From contig NZ_FOHO01000006.1 of NCBI RefSeq assembly GCF_900111675.1, forward strand, positions 62,001-126,000: a DNA stretch of 64,000 nucleotides, read 5' to 3'. A program made the translations under genes and the position numbers. Shown in pieces: positions 61,691 through 64,000 of the stretch (positions are counted from its first letter, which is position 1; the number at the start of each line of letters is the position of its first letter). The notes beneath the pieces were generated by a model. The model saw only the letters and a list, made by a program, of their open reading frames with translations, made no database searches and had not been told where the DNA came from. Origin of the DNA: Paracoccus homiensis (GTDB lineage Bacteria; Pseudomonadota; Alphaproteobacteria; Rhodobacterales; Rhodobacteraceae).

Positions 61691-62008
61691 ATGAACCTGA
61701 CTCGGCCCATAGGTTTTCTGGTCCCGGTGATGCTGGGACTGGCGGCTTGTGGGCCGGTTCCTGTCGACCGGGCGGAACAGATCTGCCTGGACGATGCAAG
61801 GCTGGCGGCCGGGCCGCGCGGCGAGATCGCGCTTGGCACCTCTTCGGGCAGCCGGGGATCGGGGATCGTCGGCCAGTTCGAGATGGAAATCTCCAGCGAC
61901 TATATCCGGCAGCGCGATCCGTCGGATGTGTTCAATCGCTGTGTCCTGCGGAAATCCGGTCAATTGCCCAGCCGCGTTCTGGCCGACCAACCGGGTTGGC
62001 GAGGCTAG
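61691..62008 (+). CDS. Second small lipoprotein between sdhA and sdhB
   Basis: 105 residues. Signal peptide with lipobox GLAAC (Cys20). The mature part has two cysteines (EQICLDDARL, NRCVLRKSG) and GQFEMEISSDYIRQRDPSDV, a pattern often seen in small secreted proteins of this group. Function unknown. Four bases after the preceding lipoprotein gene and four before the sulfotransferase-like gene. Confidence 0.75.
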   Translation: MNLTRPIGFLVPVMLGLAACGPVPVDRAEQICLDDARLAAGPRGEIALGTSSGSRGSGIVGQFEMEISSDYIRQRDPSDVFNRCVLRKSGQLPSRVLADQPGWRG

Positions 62009-62012
62009 GCGA

Positions 62013-62852
62013 ATGGCGGGGACCACGAATAACGGGCGCCGCAGGCTGATCCTGCATCTGGGCGTTCAGAAGACCGGAAGCACGGCCATTCAGCGGTTTC
62101 TACGCCAGAATGCCGATGCGCTGTCAGACGATCTGATCGTGCGCACCCCGGTCGAGGGGACGCCGATGCGCCCGCTTGGCCGTGCGGCCATCGCCCATAG
62201 CCTGTCCAACGACCCCGATACCGCAACCGCGCTGCGGCTGGCTTTTGCCGATGTTCTGGCCGAACTGCCCGACAATGGGCTGCCGGTCCTGATCAGCCAT
62301 GAAAATCTGGCGGGGGCAATGCCCGGCAATGGTGGCGAGACACGCCTGTATCCCGCACTTCCCGAGATCCTGTCCCTGCTGCGCACCGAGGCCAAGGGGT
62401 TCGAGATCGAGGCCGTCGTCTATACCCGCAACATGAAGCAGTGGAAATCCAGCGTCTGGGCGCAGGCCGTGCGTACCGATGGCTATGCCAAGACCGAAGA
62501 TGCGTTCCTGGCCGATATCGAAACGCTGCCCGGCTGGGGCGATCTGATCCGTCGTCTGGGCCAGGAAATCGGCGCCGAGAATGTGTGCCGCTGCCGGCTG
62601 GAGGATGAGGTCGATGCGAGCCGTCCCGCCGGTCAGTTGCTGCGCCATGCCGGTCTGGACGACGCCCGGATCGCCGCGCTGACGCCCCTTCAGGGGCAAT
62701 CGATGCCGCGTCTGTCGGCATCCTCGACCGAATTCCTGCGACGCCTGAACGGCCTGTCGCTAAACCCTTATGCACGGGGCAAGGTAGCCGATCTGGTTGC
62801 CCGCGCCCAACCCCTGTTCGCGGCCGAATGGCCGTCCGAAGGCACTTCCTGA
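62013..62852 (+). CDS. Sulfotransferase-like protein between sdhA and sdhB
   Basis: 279 residues. [19 protein letters not shown] near residue 11 is a PAPS-loop type motif (HxGxxKTGST). [19 protein letters not shown] near 139 resembles the 3'-phosphate site. No signal peptide, so cytoplasmic. The acceptor is unknown; similar proteins modify capsule or cell-surface polymers. It starts four bases after the second lipoprotein gene. sdhB follows after 11 bases, so sdhB translation depends on transcription through it. Confidence 0.78.
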   Translation: MAGTTNNGRRRLILHLGVQKTGSTAIQRFLRQNADALSDDLIVRTPVEGTPMRPLGRAAIAHSLSNDPDTATALRLAFADVLAELPDNGLPVLISHENLAGAMPGNGGETRLYPALPEILSLLRTEAKGFEIEAVVYTRNMKQWKSSVWAQAVRTDGYAKTEDAFLADIETLPGWGDLIRRLGQEIGAENVCRCRLEDEVDASRPAGQLLRHAGLDDARIAALTPLQGQSMPRLSASSTEFLRRLNGLSLNPYARGKVADLVARAQPLFAAEWPSEGTS

Positions 62853-62863
62853 AAGGAGCACCC

Positions 62864-63643
62864 ATGGTCCAGTTCACGCTTCCCAAGAACAGCCAGATCC
62901 GGGTCGGCAAGACCTGGCCCAAGCCCGAGGGCGCGACCAATGTGAAGAAATTCCAGATCTATCGCTGGGATCCGGAGGCCGGGGAAAACCCGCGTCTGGA
63001 TACGTATTTCGTCGATCTGGACAAATGCGGCCCGATGGTTCTGGATGCGCTGATCAAGATCAAGTCCGAGATCGACCCGACCCTGTCCTTCCGCCGGTCC
63101 TGCCGCGAAGGGATCTGCGGGTCCTGCGCCATGGTCATCGATGGCGGCAACCGTTTGGCCTGCATCTTTGGTATCGACGAGGTGCAGGGTGATGTGGCGA
63201 TCTATCCGCTGCCGCATATGCCGGTGGTGAAGGACCTGATCCCCGACCTGACGCATTTCTATGCCCAGCATGCCAGCGTGAATCCCTATCTGATCACCAA
63301 ATCGCCCACGCCGGGCAAAGAATGGAAGCAGTCGATCGAGGATCGCAAGAAGCTGGACGGTCTTTACGAGTGCATCCTGTGCGCGTCCTGTTCGACCTCG
63401 TGCCCCAGCTATTGGTGGAACGGCGATCGGTATCTGGGCCCGGCCGCGTTGCTGCATGCCTATCGCTGGATCATCGACAGCCGTGACGAGGCCACGGGCG
63501 AGCGTCTGGACGAGCTGGAAGATCCGTTCAAGCTGTATCGTTGCCACACGATCATGAACTGCACCAACACCTGCCCGAAGGGGCTGAACCCGGCGAAGGC
63601 GATTGCCTCGATCAAGCATATGATGGTCGATCGGGTGGTCTGA
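62864..63643 (+). CDS. sdhB: Succinate dehydrogenase iron-sulfur subunit
   Basis: 259 residues. Carries three Fe-S clusters between FAD and quinone. Visible: the 2Fe-2S ligands in [13 protein letters not shown] near residue 85 plus the later Cys in RLACIF, then the 4Fe-4S/3Fe-4S signatures [16 protein letters not shown] near 178 and [17 protein letters not shown] near 227. Start MVQFTLP with GAAAGGAG upstream. Last gene of the sdh operon; a dispersed repeat and a convergent terminator follow. Confidence 0.97.
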   Translation: MVQFTLPKNSQIRVGKTWPKPEGATNVKKFQIYRWDPEAGENPRLDTYFVDLDKCGPMVLDALIKIKSEIDPTLSFRRSCREGICGSCAMVIDGGNRLACIFGIDEVQGDVAIYPLPHMPVVKDLIPDLTHFYAQHASVNPYLITKSPTPGKEWKQSIEDRKKLDGLYECILCASCSTSCPSYWWNGDRYLGPAALLHAYRWIIDSRDEATGERLDELEDPFKLYRCHTIMNCTNTCPKGLNPAKAIASIKHMMVDRVV

Positions 63644-63651
63644 TTTCGGCG

Positions 63652-63697
63652 CCGGGGGCCAGCCCCCGGACCCCCGGGGTATTTCGACAAAGAAGAA
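63652..63697 (+). repeat. Dispersed intergenic repeat, copy 4
   Basis: CCGGGGGCCAGCCCCCGG hairpin, ACCCCCGGGGTATTTCG and CAAAGAAGAAG tail, between sdhB and glyS. Same order of blocks as copies 1 and 3. Confidence 0.75.
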
Positions 63698-63728
63698 GGG
63701 CCGAGGGTGGAGACACCTTCGGCCCTTT
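63698..63728. terminator. Bidirectional terminator between sdhB and glyS
   Basis: GGGCCGAGGGTG (63698-63709) and CACCTTCGGCCC (63714-63725) form a 12-bp stem with one G-T pair and a 4-base loop, followed by TTT on the plus strand and TTCTTCTTT on the minus strand. Confidence 0.8.
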
Positions 63729-63750
63729 CGGTTTTGCGATGTGGCGGAGG

Positions 63751-64000
63751 TCAGCCCTCGATGCGGGTGAAATCGGCGATCTGGCGGCCGGCCTCGCGGA
63801 TGCGGCTGAGCAGGTTCAGGCGGTTGCGGCGGACGATCTGGTTGTCGCTGTTGACCTGAACTGCTTCGAAGAAGGCGTCGATGGGGGCGCGCAGGGCCGC
63901 GATGGCGGTCATGGCGGCGGGGAAATCCTCGGACGCGGTGGCCTGTCTGATCGCGGGTTCGGCGGTGTCGAGGGCGGCGAAGAGGGCGCGTTCCTCGTCG
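63751..64000 (-). CDS. glyS: Glycine--tRNA ligase beta subunit (3' end)
   Basis: Only the last 83 codons are in the window; the frame is open to the window edge. The translated end reads APIDAFFEAVQVNSDNQIVR and then RRNRLNLLSRIREAG, closing with ADFTRIEG before a TGA at 63751-63753. This is the C-terminal anticodon-binding tail of bacterial GlyS, whose family hallmark is the P(I/V)DxFF-x-x-V-x-V-N stretch followed by RxNRLxLLxxI. It would charge tRNA-Gly with the alpha subunit GlyQ. Confidence 0.85.
   Translation of the reverse strand, partial: DEERALFAALDTAEPAIRQATASEDFPAAMTAIAALRAPIDAFFEAVQVNSDNQIVRRNRLNLLSRIREAGRQIADFTRIEG

Overview
The window is GC-rich, densely packed chromosomal DNA from an alphaproteobacterium of the Rhodobacterales, most like a Paracoccus or Rhodobacter relative. 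This rests on the short HisG plus HisZ pair, a DksA with one cysteine, a two-lipoyl-domain SucB, the block mdh-sucC-sucD-sucA-sucB-lpd, ethylmalonyl-CoA-pathway genes next to sdhCDAB, and dispersed intergenic repeats of the type seen in this order. The genus is inference. I see no rRNA, tRNA, CRISPR array, phage, transposon or plasmid genes, and no gap between genes over about 300 bases. It reads as core housekeeping DNA, not an island.

Layout. 1-1016: the end of an RlmI-like rRNA methyltransferase gene and an overlapping PIN-domain gene. 1077-4822: zwf-pgl-pgi, with a LacI-type operator-like site before zwf. 4944-9482: ftsY, the minus-strand run hisS-hisZ-hisG, and slyX. 9678-14966: purA, a DUF2842 gene, thiamine pyrophosphokinase, ispG, moaA and a lipoprotein gene. 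15077-17166: groES-groEL with a CIRCE operator and promoter. 17240-25378: a TraB/GumN protein, a Kef-type antiporter, an 899-residue membrane protein that looks like a secretion/pilus-platform fusion, a SIMPL protein and an MFS transporter. 25395-31941: an O-acetylhomoserine sulfhydrylase, a CaiB-type CoA transferase, a MoxR ATPase, dksA, a flavin monooxygenase and glmM. 31938-38408: folP, folB with an extra C-terminal domain, a SleB-type hydrolase, a PPDK-like protein and two cyclophilins. 38573-41452: pgk and a class I aldolase gene with an uncharacterised gene between them.

41516-63643 is a central-carbon block. On the minus strand lie mdh, sucC, sucD, sucA, sucB, lpd and passengers (a lipoprotein, a sulfotransferase, an 84-residue protein, a MAPEG protein, a lytic transglycosylase). 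On the plus strand lie a TauE transporter, mcl2, an NnrU gene, a DUF1737 gene, mch and then sdhC-sdhD-sdhA-three passengers-sdhB. The window ends in the 3' end of glyS on the minus strand. Together these encode most of the TCA cycle from 2-oxoglutarate to oxaloacetate (fumarase is not in the window), plus the mesaconyl-CoA hydratase and malyl-CoA thioesterase steps of the ethylmalonyl-CoA pathway.

Nothing here is clearly a new molecular system. The strongest unexplained signal is regulatory: two copies of TGTGATCAC exactly 21 bp apart upstream of sucC, and the same arrangement upstream of sdhC. Also worth attention are a second, LacI-like motif at zwf and fba, two unrelated sulfotransferase-like genes inside the TCA operons, the 899-residue fusion, the FolB extension and a PPDK-like protein with an eroded ATP-grasp domain.
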